This document shows, piece after piece, positions 53,416-64,000 of a stretch of 64,000 nucleotides of DNA (positions are counted from its first letter, which is position 1; each line of letters begins with the position of its first letter). This DNA is from Zymoseptoria tritici IPO323 (taxonomy: Eukaryota > Ascomycota > Dothideomycetes > Mycosphaerellales > Mycosphaerellaceae): positions 1,116,001 through 1,180,000 of the forward strand of contig NC_018207.1 of assembly GCF_000219625.1 (NCBI RefSeq), given 5' to 3'. The position numbers and the translations under genes are program-made. The notes beneath the pieces were generated by a model. The model had not been told where the DNA came from, searched no databases, and was given only the letters and a program-made list of their open reading frames with translations.

Positions 53416-55812
53416 ATAGCGAAGGGTAACGAAGATAAGCGCAAGAAAGACGATAAGAGCAAGGACGACAAGGTCGACAAGCAGCTCCGCCGATCTCCTC
53501 GCAAACTAGCCCCTAAGTTCCCTCCTGCGAAGGCTGTTTAAAGTGCTATTAAGACAGTTAAGCGCGGATACTTAGATGTAAGGATATTAACTTAAGTATT
53601 CGGCTCGGTCTTAAGCAGCAAGAAGCAGCCGTTACGAGCTGCTGCTACCTAAGAATTAATAGATAAGTTCGCTTTAAGGAAACTCTACGTCTAGCCTAAT
53701 ATTATGTCTCGGCGTAACCGCATAGAGTACACTAAATTCGGGTATAAGCAAGCTACCGGTTATAAGTCGGCATACGATGCTTATCGCGATAAGCTTAATA
53801 TATCTGCCTTAAGCCTTAGGTCTAAGCTACTAGGCACACGCGCCCCTATAAGCAACAATTACGAAATCCCTTAGCGCAACCCTTAACTAGCGAACTAGGG
53901 CCGTAGCTTAAGGAGTCGCACTGCCGTACAAGGTTAGGACCCTACGATGCCTCGCAACGTCCTTAACCGCTCTCCGGATCTTCGTAGCTTGTACCCTAAG
54001 CTAGATCGCTTTAACCCTTAAGGAAACATTAATAGCACTGCTATGCACGCCTCTGTCGGCGCTCGACTTAAAGCTCTCCTTACTCCTAACCTAGCCTCTA
54101 ATCGCATTGCGGTTACGGACGCATAGATAAGGGAAGTAATGTATTGTCTAATTATAGTGTCGAATGCGCCTATTAAGTACCTTCGGCAATTCCTAGCTGC
54201 CTTTACGATTTCCTAACTTAATGCCTTAATCGATAGGCTTTAAGCGTTTAAGCTAGGCGATCTGCGCAGCTTAGACTAGCGTAAGTCCGACGGTTACCTT
54301 ATTAGGGCCTACAAGTAATAGCGTCTAGTCTCTCTTTTTACTTAAGCTCTCGGTAGCAGTCCTTAAGAAGGCAACTATAGCTGCGAGTCCGGCAAGCGCA
54401 AGGCTAGGCCCTTTAAGTTATGCCGCAGTAGTAGAGGCTGCTTTAGCTACTGTGCTAACTACAGCTATACTAACTACTACGATCGCTATTCGGTTAGAGA
54501 CTCTAAACTCTAGGGAAAGACTAGGACTAAGAAGAGGAGCCCGAAGGCTAAGGAAGGTAATAACGATGTAGAGGACGAGTAGGTAGACTTTAAGGAGGAA
54601 GTCTTAATTCCGCTCCTAGAAGAGCCTATCTAAGTGCCTTTAAGCCCGCCGCCTTCTAGCCCCCGACTATTCGATTCTAGACCCGGTAGGGTTACTTAGC
54701 TGCTTAACCCCCTTCTTACTAGTCGGACAAATCTTGCCGATATAGAGGACATTAATTTAATAGCTGTCGCAGCTCGTTCTCCTAACTTAAGGGGTCCTTT
54801 GTCTACTCGTAAGGAGATAGACACTACTCCTTCGCGGCTAGAGCGTCCTTACTTAGATCCTTTAAGGGGGTTCGGTAGATCTCCGGGTACTAGGCCTTTA
54901 TCCTTCTAGCTTCCTAAGAACTACGCCTAAGGAATGCCTATAACTATAGATAACAGGTATCGCCGCGACAACCCTTAAGCTGTGCGTACGACCCGTCCGG
55001 CTAACGCACCTCTACTCTTCCGCACCGGGCAATAAGGCCCTCCTTAAACGCCTTCCCGACCGGCACCTAATCTCTTTCTAACAGGCGATCGTTAAGGCAC
55101 TTAAGCGCTAGGGCCCCCTAGTACAAGTAATCGCTAGGGCCCGCCCCCTCGGCCGAGCACTATACCTACTGCCGTTCAAGCTCCGGTTCGAAACGTACTA
55201 GCCCTAGCCTGTTAATCTCTAAGCCTACCGTTCTTCGATGCGGCAGAGGACTTTGTAGACCTAATGTACAAGGGAGAGAGACTCTCCTACGCTATCGATT
55301 AGACCTTAATACTAGCAAGGACGGGCTTAACTAAGGATTATAATCTAATCCTAACCTTCTCCGGCCGCCTTATATATAAACTAGTGCTCCCCTTAAGCGG
55401 GTTCGCTACCTAGGGGAACCTGTTCTTTAGCACAGCTCCTCGGGCTAACAATAGACGTTAAGGATACGGCGCCGAAGGCCTAATAGTTCCTGCAGGAAGC
55501 TAACGCACGCGCGTGTACACAGAGCACATCGAGCAGCTCTACCGCAACCGCTTTAACAAGCGCTACTCCGTATATTAAGTCGTCTAGATAGCTCTCTCGC
55601 GGGCTTAAGTACGTCTTAGGGCAAATTAAGGCATTACCCCTTAGATGCTGCACTTGCAGGCGGTAATATTAGCCCTTAAGACGCAGCTTATTACTAAGAA
55701 GGAAAAAGATGCTAAGAGGGAGCAGGCTAAGAAGGGTTAATTTAGGTCTAAGTGCGATTAGTAGAGAATTCGTAGGCTTAAGCAGGAGCACCAAAAGCGT
55801 TGTTTTTCTTAA
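53416..55812 (+). pseudogene. Extra ORF antisense to gag-pol, RIP-killed (about 799 codons)
   Basis: One continuous plus-strand frame, with no frameshift, runs from an ATA that was probably ATG (53416) to TAA at 55812, broken only by TAG/TAA codons. It is clearly protein-like: AKGNEDKRKKDDKSKDDKVD, then LRRSPRKLAPKFPPAKAV; MSRRNRIEYTKFGYKQATG, then YKSAYDAYRDKLNISALSL; RNVLNRSPDLRSLYPKLDR; FFDAAEDFVDLMYKGERLSY; and a basic C-terminus KKEKDAKREQAKKG. The N-terminus is Lys/Asp-rich and the middle is Pro/Arg-rich. I recognise no domain. It lies between pol and the 3' LTR in the opposite orientation, ending about 155 bp from the end of pol. Confidence 0.75.
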
Positions 55813-55966
55813 TTTTCTTTTTCTAAGCCCCCTTATCTGCTAGGCTGTGCATACGATGCAATACGACGCTAGAAGCTAGCGCAAAATAAATGTATAATAG
55901 CACTTTAAGGAATAGCCTTAAGTATAGAAAACATAAAATGAAAACCCTCCGGGGGATCTATTAAAC

Positions 55967-58900
55967 TTAGGCTCTCGCATTAACCTTTCGTTTAGACTTA
56001 AAGGTTAGCTTCCTTCGTAGCTACACCGCAGGATTACGAGAAGCTTCCCTTGTGTTCTAGGGTAGTCGTTAACGGGGAACAACTATAATAGTGTCCTCGT
56101 TATTACCCGACTCCCCTTAGGGTTTAAGTAGAGTCTCCTAGAGCTCGGAAGGGATTACAAGTAGTTCCTCTTCTGTTTCTTCTATAACAGGCTCTATAGG
56201 GATAGGAACAGTTGCTACAACAGGGTTAACTTAAGCGTCCTCCCTTAATATTGCGGCTGCATTTACCGGATATATAACCGGCTAACTTAAGGGTGCTAAC
56301 TTCTTTAGCTCCCTAAGATGTTTCTTTTCGAGAGTAGCCTTAAGTTTCTCTACCTCCTTAGTATTGTCTCGATTTGCGCGTAAAACATCTCTATACTTCC
56401 TTCGGATCTTATTAGCAGCGAGTTTAAGCTTATGTTAAAACTTTAGCTAATCGTTAGTTTTTAAAGAATCTAAAGGTTTGCCCTCCCCTAAAAGGAATCG
56501 AAGGGCTCCTAACTATTTAAGCTGCTATAAAGACAACTTGTCCTACTTCTGCTTAGGGATAGTCGCTAAAGTAGAGAAACTTAAGCGTAGATTAAGTGTA
56601 AGATTATTACGCAAGGAGTCCTTAAACTCCTAGCTAGCGGCCTTAAGTAAAATCTCCTGTCTATAGCGCTTCTGCCAGTCCCTAAAACTAGTGTAGTTAG
56701 CGCGGATTAGGCGATTACTATGCACTTAATACTTAACTACAGAACCGTCGTAGGACTCTAAGGTATATATACTAAGCTAGCTTCGCTTAATTACCTTAAA
56801 GGGACCTACGAAGGTCGGTTAGAGCTTCGTCTTAGTCTTATTTAAGACAAGAACAAAGTCTCCCTTAATAAACTTGCTATTAGTCTCCTTAAAGGTGTGT
56901 CTACTAATAGCGCCGGCTCTTACTGCTTTCGTAAGCAGCTTTTCTGCGGTAATCGTCCTAGCGTTCTACATTACTTAATGCCTAGATTTAGGATCCTCGG
57001 GCTTAAGCTGCATCGGACGTAGGTACGGATAATCCTTAAGTATTCGGGGTTGCTAGCCGAATAAGAGGAAGAAGGGGCTGTATCTACAACTGGACTAGGC
57101 CCGGATTCGGCTTAAATACAGCGCCTTAGGAAGGTACAAGTCCTAAGCGTGTACGCTTTTACTATAGCATATCTTAGAGAGGATCCGGCCGAGAACACCG
57201 TTTAAGGCCTTAACCTTCCCGTTCGTGCGAGGATAGTAGGGCGTCGTTAGCCTATAGTTAGCTTAAAGGGTATCTATAAGGATATTAAACGCCTTGCTTA
57301 TAAAGTTGGATCTATTATTACTAAGGACTTCCCTTAGGGGTCTAAAGTTCGTATAGATCTCTTCTTAAACAAAACGAGCGACCGTCTCGGTTTCTTAATT
57401 TAAGGTAGCCCTTGCAACTAGCTAACTAGTAGCATAATCTACAGCTATAATAATGTACTTGTTACTATTAAGTATAATAGGCATTAGACCGACAACATTA
57501 ATCGCCTAGCGCTTAAATAGCTTAAGCTTAGAATTAGCTTAGTAGAACCGCGGCTCCTGCAGGGGACTCCGGGACTTCTTCTTCGTAGCTTAACACTAAG
57601 GGCAAGTAGAAGCGTAGTTATAAACATCCTGTTTAAGTAACTACTACTAGCCCCTTGCTCGAAGAATGCTGCAGACGCCGGGCAGTGCGAAGTGCCTATA
57701 GTTATTATAGTAGTGTTTAAGGAAGTCCTACCGGAATTCCGGATCTACGTAGGGTACAAGGCTTCTATTAGCCTCGCGATAATATAAGAGGTCGTCCTTA
57801 AGGACAAGATCTAACACCTTCTTTTTAATTAAGCGGCTTAGCTTCTTGTTCTTAGGCATCTCCCCTGTAGTTTTAAAATAGATTACTCTATTAACTACCT
57901 TACGCTCGGAGAATCCTCGTATAATTGTCCCCCTTGTAGCGTTCTCCTTAAAGGAGTAAGGCAAAGCAGTTAAGAAGTCCGCGGGTTTAAGTAATTAATC
58001 CCTAGGCTATGCAGAACCCTCCCCGGCTATATTAGCTAGGGTACCTTCTATTAAGTCCGGCCGGCGGGAGAGGGCATTAGGGACTATAGCCTTACTCCCC
58101 TTGCGGTAGCGGATGTCGATATTATAAGCTTAAAACTCCTTAATCTAGCGTGCAAGCCGCTTAGTTAGAGTCTTTAAGGTTTTTAGGTACTATAGGCTGT
58201 AGTAATCCGTAATTACTTAAGTCTTAGTCCTATTGTTAATATAGTAGTTCTATTTTCGAAGGGCTTCCTTAATAGTAAGGAGCTCCTTCTCGTGCACTAG
58301 ATAGTTTAGTTCTGCCCCTTGCAGCTTGCGGCCCTCGAAAGTAACCGGATGCAATTTCCTATTAGAGTTAGCTTAATGTAGGACTGCACTAAGCGCCTAC
58401 TTACTTACATCTGTTTTAATAATAAAGGGCTTCTTAGTATCTAGCATAATTAGCACTAGCTCGCTGCATAGGGCTTCCTTAAGCTTCGCAAAAGTAATAG
58501 TGCACTAGGTAGTCTACTTAATAAGGCGCTTCCTCTTAGTACGTAGTAGCAAGTTATCTTCCTTAAGGAGGTCTAATAGTAGAGCAGCGTACCTAGCAAA
58601 GTCTCTAACGTACTTGCGGTAGAAGGAAGCTAGCCTAATAAACTGCCGCACTTCTTAAGCGTTAGTCGGCTGTAGCTAGTCTCTAATAATAGAGATCTTG
58701 TCTTCTATAGGCCTAACTTAATTATAGCTTACTCGGTACCTATAGAAGTCGAATTCCTTAACCCTAATATAGCATTTCTTAGGGGAGTAATATAGCTCTT
58801 GTAATCGCAGGATATCTAGGACTTCCTTTAAGTAGACTTCGTACTCCTCTAAAGTCTTAGAGAAGATTACGATGTCGTCTAAGTAAACTACACACATCTT

Positions 58901-60160
58901 ATAAAGGTGCTTTCTTAGGGCTTCGTTTATTAAGCTCTAGAAGCTTGCTAGTGCATTGCACAAGCTAAAAGGCATTACCTTAAAGTAGTATTTGCCCTAG
59001 CGAGTGTTAAATACTGTCTTGTGCTAGTCCTCTTCCTTTACTTTTAATTGCTAGAACCCGGAGGTTAAGTTAATCTTAGTAAAGTACCTTAAACTATAAA
59101 ATGTATCTAAGCAGTCGGAAATCCGAGGTAGGGGGAATCGATCCTTAACGGTAGCGTTATTTAGAGCCCTAAAATTAACGCACATTCGCTATTTCCCTCC
59201 TAGCTTAGGTACAAATAACATAGGGCTTCCCTAAGCCGATTAGGATTTGTTAATTAACCTACGCTTCTAGAGTTCCTCGATTTAAAACTCCTGTTTAAGC
59301 GATTAGGCATAAGACAGCTAGTAAGGCTGTTAATTAATCGGCTTGTAGTCCCCGGTATCGATTAAATGCATAATAAACTAGTCCTTCGGTAGCTTGTTAG
59401 GCAAGGAAGATCTAAACAGATCCCTATTGTCTAGGATAATGTAGCTTAAGCTAGGTTCCTTACTTAAGGGAGGAGGAACGTCGTCTTTCTTAAGGGACAT
59501 AGGGTCGTCCTTAGGATCGCGTTCCCTCTCCTGCTGCCGCTCCTAGTATTTATCTATATTTAAGAGATATAAGGGCATATCGGGATTAACGTTAAGTAAG
59601 TCCTCTAGTTCCTTAAGGGAACAGAGGTCCTTATCTACTAGAACGCTCCTTAAGTTAGGAGCGTATCTAGAGCATAGTATAGCATACTTAACACCGTTGT
59701 CGTATAAGTACACCTTGTTCGTAAAGAAATTAATAGTCGGGTAGTACTGCCTAAACTATTTAAGGCTAAGAATTACCTCGTAATTAGCGAGATTAAGCAC
59801 TCGGGCAGTAATTTCCCCCTTAAAGTTACGGAGCTAGTAAGGCAGCTTAACCCTAAGGGTTATCTCTATTGCTATGCCGTTAGGCAAAACTACGGTCTAG
59901 GAATCTATAGCTACTTAAGCCTCCGGAAACTAGTCCGCGATCGTTCGTAAGACGTATATACGCGTAGCCCTAGTGTCGAACAGGAACTTAGCCTTAATAG
60001 AATGCTTACTTAAACCTAAGCGTCTAGGGGTAACTAAAAGGTTTAGTCCTATAGCGTTAAGGTAGTTAAGTTAAGTATTAGGAGGGGTCCTAAGCAATAA
60101 GGGCGACGCAACAGACGACTTAGAATCCTTAGCATCTAAGTCGCTGTCTATTTTTTTGTC
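55967..60160 (-). pseudogene. pol polyprotein (PR-RT-RH-IN), RIP-killed
   Basis: A single minus-strand frame of about 1,398 codons, -1 relative to gag, entered at the slippery site 60151-60157. Protease: FDTRAT at about 59966-59980, where DTG has become DTR by a TG-to-TA change. Reverse transcriptase: MCVVYLDDIVIFSK at about 58856-58897, an intact YxDD box. Upstream is GSPMLFVPKLGGK. RNase H region: FIIKTDVSK and NYLVHEKELLTIKEALRK. Integrase: IIIAVDYATS (first D, 57437-57439), EVLSNNRSNFISKAF, where the second catalytic D reads N, and LTTPYYPRTNGKVKALN. A basic region with PTFVGPFKVIKRS follows. Many TAG/TAA codons interrupt it. Two or three stops in a row end the frame at 55958-55969. Confidence 0.88.
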
Positions 60161-61626
60161 GGCTTGCTTAAGCCCCCCTTGCGTCTATTATAGTCGTCCT
60201 GCTTCTTCTACAAGTCTGGCTTAAGCTTCTTCTAACAGCGATACTAGGTGTGTCCGGCGACTCCGCAGTTATAGCACTTTAAGGAATACTCCTAAGCTAG
60301 TAGCTTAGAGCTGTTGTCGTTAGCTATGTGTTTAAGGGCAGCGGCAACATACTCTATAGTAGTCTTGTTTACCCTTCTTAGTTTAAAAGCCTTCCTAGCA
60401 AGAGCATTGCGGTTTTCCTTAAAGGCAGGGGCATCTATTCTCGGGCCCCTTTAAGAATCTACGACCTCCTAGTTAGCTGCGTCGATAGCTTAAGCCTAGT
60501 CTATAATCTCCTGCAGTCTAGCCTTTTAAGGGGTAAGCTTATGTTAAATAAGCTCTGCTCGAATCGACAGCTTAAGCCTATTAAAGAAGACAGTAGTATT
60601 AGAGAAGTTATTAGGCCTTAGCTTAAGTATGCGAGCTACAAAGAGGATTTTGTAATAGAAGGTAATAACACCTCCTATTTGCTTAAGAGCTCGGTATTAT
60701 CTCTAGAGCTTCTCTTAGTAATAATAATCTTAGAAATAGGAGACGAGGTTGCCGAGCATTAAGTTAAAGGTATAGGTTCCCTTAATAATTTTAAGCCTAC
60801 AAGTCTCTTCCTGTTCCTCCTACTAAGCAAGGGCGTTACGCTGCATCTAGCTACCTACTAATTCGATAAGGTTAGCTTCGGATAGGCGGATACCCCTCTA
60901 TCTTAGGACAATCTAAGACCTTAAGTAACGCTCTATAGACCTAACCTAGATATTAGCAGCGTTATTTCGAGTGTCTCCCTAGTATAGTTCTAGTGCCCGG
61001 ACGGAAGCCTTAATAGAAGTATCTAAGGAATTAAGGGGAGTTGTATCCCTGCCTAGTGTTCCAGACGTGTAGCGATAAGGACGACTTAGTCCCTTATCGT
61101 TACTTAAGCCGTATCTAGGGTTATCTCCTCGATATAGGGATAGCTTAAACTGTACGGCTCCTAGCTCGCTTAGTCCCCGGATAGGCCTATTAGCAGATCC
61201 TACTCGAACAGGCTCCTAGGATAAGCGGGCGTTCTCGGCCTAAAGTCGGACAGCGTCCGCTTTAAGTCGATTAATATATTCCTCTATCTCCCTTAAGGCG
61301 GCTACATACTCGCTAAAACGAGTAGGGCCTAAGCCTACATTCGTAGCAGCAGGTCGGCTTAGTTAAGTAGGAGTTCGGAAGGTAATATTAGCTCTAAGTA
61401 GAGCTAGGGGATCCGTCTAAGGATCTCCTTTAGGGAAGAGACGAGCAGTAGTAGATAGTGCCGCCCCTACATCGCTACCTCGTTCCTTAATGCGATTAAG
61501 TTCGCTAATTAGGCTTAGATAGCCTTCCCTATCTTCCTTAAGCCTTTCTCCTTTAGCGACTGTTAGGTTTAAGTTGTAGGAGGAAGGAAGCTCTGTAGTT
61601 CCTTCGGCTTAGCTAGTAACGGACAT
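60148..61626 (-). pseudogene. gag, RIP-killed
   Basis: Minus-strand frame of 493 codons from ATG 61626 (MSVTS, stop, AEGTTELPSSYNLNLTVAKG) to TAG at 60148-60150. The capsid part has LSLISELNRIKERGSDVGAA and YVAALREIEEYINRLKADAV. A CCHC zinc knuckle, C-YN-C-GVAG-H-T*YR-C, lies at 60235-60276 with all four ligands intact and one internal TAG. The frame overlaps pol at the slippery heptamer, then stops at once. Confidence 0.88.
60151..60157 (-). promoter_or_regulatory. Predicted -1 ribosomal frameshift site (A AAA AAA) between gag and pol
   Basis: In the gag frame the minus strand reads CCG ACA AAA AAA TAG. In the -1 frame it reads GAC AAA AAA ATA GAC and continues as pol. The heptamer A AAA AAA has the canonical X XXY YYZ phasing, three bases ahead of the gag stop. 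The gag and zinc-knuckle codons are in one frame (first bases divisible by 3) and protease, RT and integrase codons are all in the -1 frame, so a shift here is required by the layout. Confidence 0.75.
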
Positions 61627-62130
61627 CTTATCTTAGTAGGATAGGTTGTTAATCGAACTAAATTAAGTTGCTGTTATTGTTACTTCCGGTAACTTAAAGG
61701 GTTATAACTTCCTCCTTGTAGTTCCTTAAGCAGCTAGGTAGCTCTAGCTATTATCGTGTTCAAACATAGCGCGCTTTAAGTGTTTAGGTAACTAGTTTTA
61801 AGTGCGGTAATTCTATGCTTTAAGTCTTAAACTTAAGGCAAAACGAGTTTTGCGTTAACGTTTAAGTAGAAGTTGGCAATCTAGCATATATAGCACCGCC
61901 GAGTAAATCGCTATATATAGGACCCCTAGCTATAGAAAACCCAGTGCTTCTAGTTAGGTATATAGTCTAAGTAGAAAGTCCGGTATAGTCTATAGGTCTA
62001 AGGAGGTCTTAAACTAGAGTCGTTTTAAGCTAGTTTAATTAAATAGGCAATAAATCGAGCATCCGGCCAGCTCTAACCCTTAAGTAGCAGAGCTAGCCGG
62101 TAAGACGGCTAAGGAGCCGCCTTAAGTGCT

Positions 62131-62141
62131 CTTAGCTACTA
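62131..62141 (-). other. Primer-binding site
   Basis: Next to the 5' LTR the minus strand reads TAGTAGCTAAG, two bases inside the LTR end. With one TG-to-TA change it would be TGGTAGC..., the kind of site complementary to a tRNA 3' end (...GCTACCA, initiator-Met-like). Confidence 0.6.
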
Positions 62142-62143
62142 GA

Positions 62144-62317
62144 TAATTAAAAAGCGGAAAAAGAATAATACTTATTTATAAGGGCGGAGGCCCTTAAGCT
62201 ATATAGACTAACTGAAACGAGCGAGTTATATAATAATAACGAGCCTTTAAGTGAAACGGTGCCTAAGGCTTTAAGGGTTCAAGTAAACCTAAGCGAGGTT
62301 TTTGGTGTTTTTGAACA
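62144..62317 (-). repeat. 5' LTR (right copy)
   Basis: 174 bp, TAATTAAAAAGCGG to TTTTTGAACA on the plus strand. Six of its seven differences from the left LTR are G-to-A or C-to-T on this copy, consistent with extra RIP. It ends 19 bp before the start codon of the exonuclease gene. Confidence 0.92.
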
Positions 62318-62321
62318 GAAG
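62318..62321. other. Putative LTR target-site duplication (right), GAAG
   Basis: Matches GAAG at 52820-52823. Confidence 0.6.
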
Positions 62322-62336
62322 CATCCTTTGCCGCAT

Positions 62337-63608
62337 ATGTTTGAAATGGCAGATCACAATTTGCAATCCATCACCAAGGCCCTGGGGGAACTGGAGGTTG
62401 AAAGAGATGGATCTCACGATACAGAGTCTGCCCGGTTCCAGCTGGTAGATACGCCGGAGGCAGTGAGGTCCCTGATCAGCACGTTGGGTTCTTTGGAAAC
62501 ATCACTCAGCGACCTCTACATTGATATAGAAGGAGTGAACCTGTCCCGCCATGGAACGATTTCTCTCATTCAAATCTGGGTCCCTGCTCGTGAGCAAGCC
62601 TTTCTAGTCGATGTTCACACATTGGGCATGCAGGCATTCACGGCTGCCACTCCCAAAGGCATCAGCCTCAAGGATCTTCTGGAATCTGGGAAGCCCACCT
62701 AGTACCTATTCGATGTACGGAATGACTCGGATGCACTGCACGGTCTCTTCGGTATCACACTGGACGGAGTTGTCGACATCCAGCTGCTGGAGTTGGCGTC
62801 GAGGCAGGGCTCCAAACACACGGTCTGTAGTCTTGCATCGTGTATGAAAAACGAGCAAGCGTTGCCGGGGCCAGCTCTTCATCAATGGCAAACCACAAAA
62901 ACTGAAGTCGCCAGGATGTTTGATCCCAAATTGGGTGGATCATATGAGGTCTTCAATCAACGGCCTTTGTCGAAGATCCTTGTGGATTATTGTGTCGGAG
63001 ACATTCAGTACTTACCTACACTTGCTGCTACTTATCAGTCCCGCCTTAATAAGGGTTGGATGGATAAAGTGCGAGCCGAAACGACTAAGAGACTGGAAGA
63101 GTCGAAAGCTCAAAACTATGAATCGAAAGGAAAGCACAAAATATTTGGTCCGAAGAAGTGGAGGTTTCCCCCGAAGGAAAAATGTCGGTCAGCTGCGAGA
63201 TCTGGGCATTCAACCACACACATCCTACTGTCAGCCACCAACGTCCCGGCGAGAGAAACAGGCCAGGACGCTCCAGAGACATCAGCTTCCAAGAAAACTA
63301 CTACAACAAAGCCCACTCCAGCAATACATACCCCTGTGCAGATTCCAGGTTCAACATCGAGCCTTCAGACCGCAGTGCCTACTAGGGCAGTCAAAGCCGC
63401 GGACGAGAGATTGCGGCACAGACCTATCACGTTCGTAAAAGAAGGTGTCGTGCAGGCGAGAAAGGGCAAGAAGAAGCGTTCATTAGCGTCAAGCTCTTCA
63501 CCGGGCCCGAATTCGACATGGAACCAGTTGGAGGGTCAAGATTGGGCGCTTTGCGACAAAGACTGCGGTTGGTGTGGACGTTGCGCCTGTTGTGGATCAT
63601 CAGACTGA
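62337..63608 (+). pseudogene. DEDDy 3'-5' exonuclease with one in-frame TAG
   Basis: RNase D/EXD1-like 3'-5' exonuclease domain protein of 424 codons from ATG 62337 (MFEMADHNLQSITKALGE). The Exo I motif is DLYIDIEGVNLSRHG (D, E). Exo II is YLFDVRNDSDALHGLFG. Exo III is VDYCVGDIQYLPTL (Y-x3-D). The C-terminal region is basic and Ser/Thr-rich, ending in CDKDCGWCGRCACC, a Cys cluster I associate with fungal members of this family. TAG at 62700-62702 interrupts the frame just before Exo II. It could arise from TGG or CAG by one C-to-T change, and the LTR element ends 19 bp upstream of the ATG, so RIP leakage is the simplest reading. A sequencing error or stop readthrough are alternatives. The gene has also lost its native promoter spacing. 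Confidence 0.8.
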
Positions 63609-63649
63609 CTATTAGTGAAGTGCACGTGACTAGTGCCAAGGCATTCCTA

Positions 63650-64000
63650 CACATAGATAGCTAAAGTAAGAATCTTACACTTAAAATTCTCTCTGCATAA
63701 TAATATATATATACTAATTAGAGGTCTTCTTCTACTTAGCTTAAGTCTAATTACAATAGGTTATAAGCCCGGCGTAACTACTACACACTTAAGGAAGAAT
63801 TGTCTGTTCTAAGCGTAGCTACTAGAACCTTATTATACACTATTTAGACAGTTAACTAGCGAGCTAAGAAAGAGCTAGTTATAATAACAGCCGTAATATA
63901 GGCTAATAAGTTTAAGACTGCGAAGGAGAACGAAGTCCTAAGAAAGGGAAGTAACTTCTTAGACTAGTTAAGGATGCTTAAAGCAGCCCTTATAGACAAG
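63650..64000. mobile_element. TA-rich RIP-degraded element, cut by the window edge
   Basis: From about 63650 composition switches to the TA-rich, TAG-laden style of the transposons. Plus-strand coding remains can be read (KEELSVLSVATRTLLYTI, then KFKTAKENEVLRKGSNF) between stops. The segment ATTACAATAGGTTATAAGCC near 63750-63769 could be a mutated LTR end plus primer-binding site of a copia-type element, with the frame after it the start of gag. This is tentative because the element leaves the window. Confidence 0.4.

Larger units (their letters stand above)
52824..62317 (-). mobile_element. Ty3/gypsy-like LTR retrotransposon, complete, RIP-degraded
   Basis: A 9,494 bp element lying on the minus strand. 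Two 174-bp LTRs (TG...CA on the less mutated copy) differ at 7 positions, all transitions. The polypurine tract lies next to the 3' LTR at 52998-53008 and a primer-binding site next to the 5' LTR at about 62131-62141. Order of domains: gag with zinc knuckle, protease, reverse transcriptase, RNase H region, integrase. Integrase after RT/RNase H is the gypsy order. An extra 799-codon frame lies on the opposite strand between pol and the 3' LTR. All frames carry TAG/TAA codons and D-to-N or G-to-R changes typical of RIP, so the element is dead. Confidence 0.93.

Overview
This window is nuclear DNA of a filamentous ascomycete, most likely a dothideomycete (placement inferred from gene style, not searched). 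The evidence is short introns of about 50-75 nt with GTRAGT-type donors and CTRAY branch sites, fungal metabolic and mitochondrial genes, GC-rich Ser/Pro-rich proteins, and TA-rich transposons whose reading frames are unbroken except for TAG/TAA codons, as expected from repeat-induced point mutation (RIP).

Region 1 (1-13.1 kb) is ordinary gene-dense euchromatin: a low-complexity hypothetical protein, a short-chain dehydrogenase/reductase (SDR), cobalamin-independent methionine synthase (MET6), a five-exon RING/coiled-coil protein resembling HEI10/Zip3, the 21.3 kDa subunit of complex I, and a POF1-like nicotinamide-nucleotide adenylyltransferase.

Region 2 (13.2-31.3 kb) is unusual. It holds a run of small, unrecognised membrane proteins, eight or nine on the minus strand and two on the plus strand. 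Most have a short N-terminus, one transmembrane (TM) segment and a charged or coiled-coil tail. Two multi-TM members (16485-17042 and 22745-23260) are clear paralogues, and one plus-strand member (29749-31311) carries internal repeats. A SKG6/TOS2-like single-pass protein gene sits among them.

Region 3 (31.3-44.7 kb) has two minisatellite arrays of one motif family in opposite orientations around a small ORF, a secreted Pro/Thr-rich protein, a 3.4 kb gene-poor stretch with a truncated tRNA-Pro, a tail-to-tail pair of F-box-like genes, VPS29 (retromer) and alanine:glyoxylate aminotransferase (AGX1-like).

Region 4 (44.8-64 kb) is a RIP-degraded transposon compartment. It contains a complete PIF/Harbinger DNA transposon (44786-48131, 3 bp TTA duplication, 28 bp inverted repeats), a large broken host gene (48213-51928), and a complete Ty3/gypsy-like LTR retrotransposon on the minus strand (52824-62317). 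That element has 174 bp LTRs, a primer-binding site, a polypurine tract, gag and pol in different frames joined by a canonical A AAA AAA slippery site, and an extra 799-codon frame on the opposite strand. The element ends 19 bp before the start codon of a DEDDy 3'-5' exonuclease gene that carries one in-frame TAG. Another TA-rich element runs off the right edge.

Gene models were built by eye from splice consensus and frame continuity. Names rest on recognised motifs, not on database searches.
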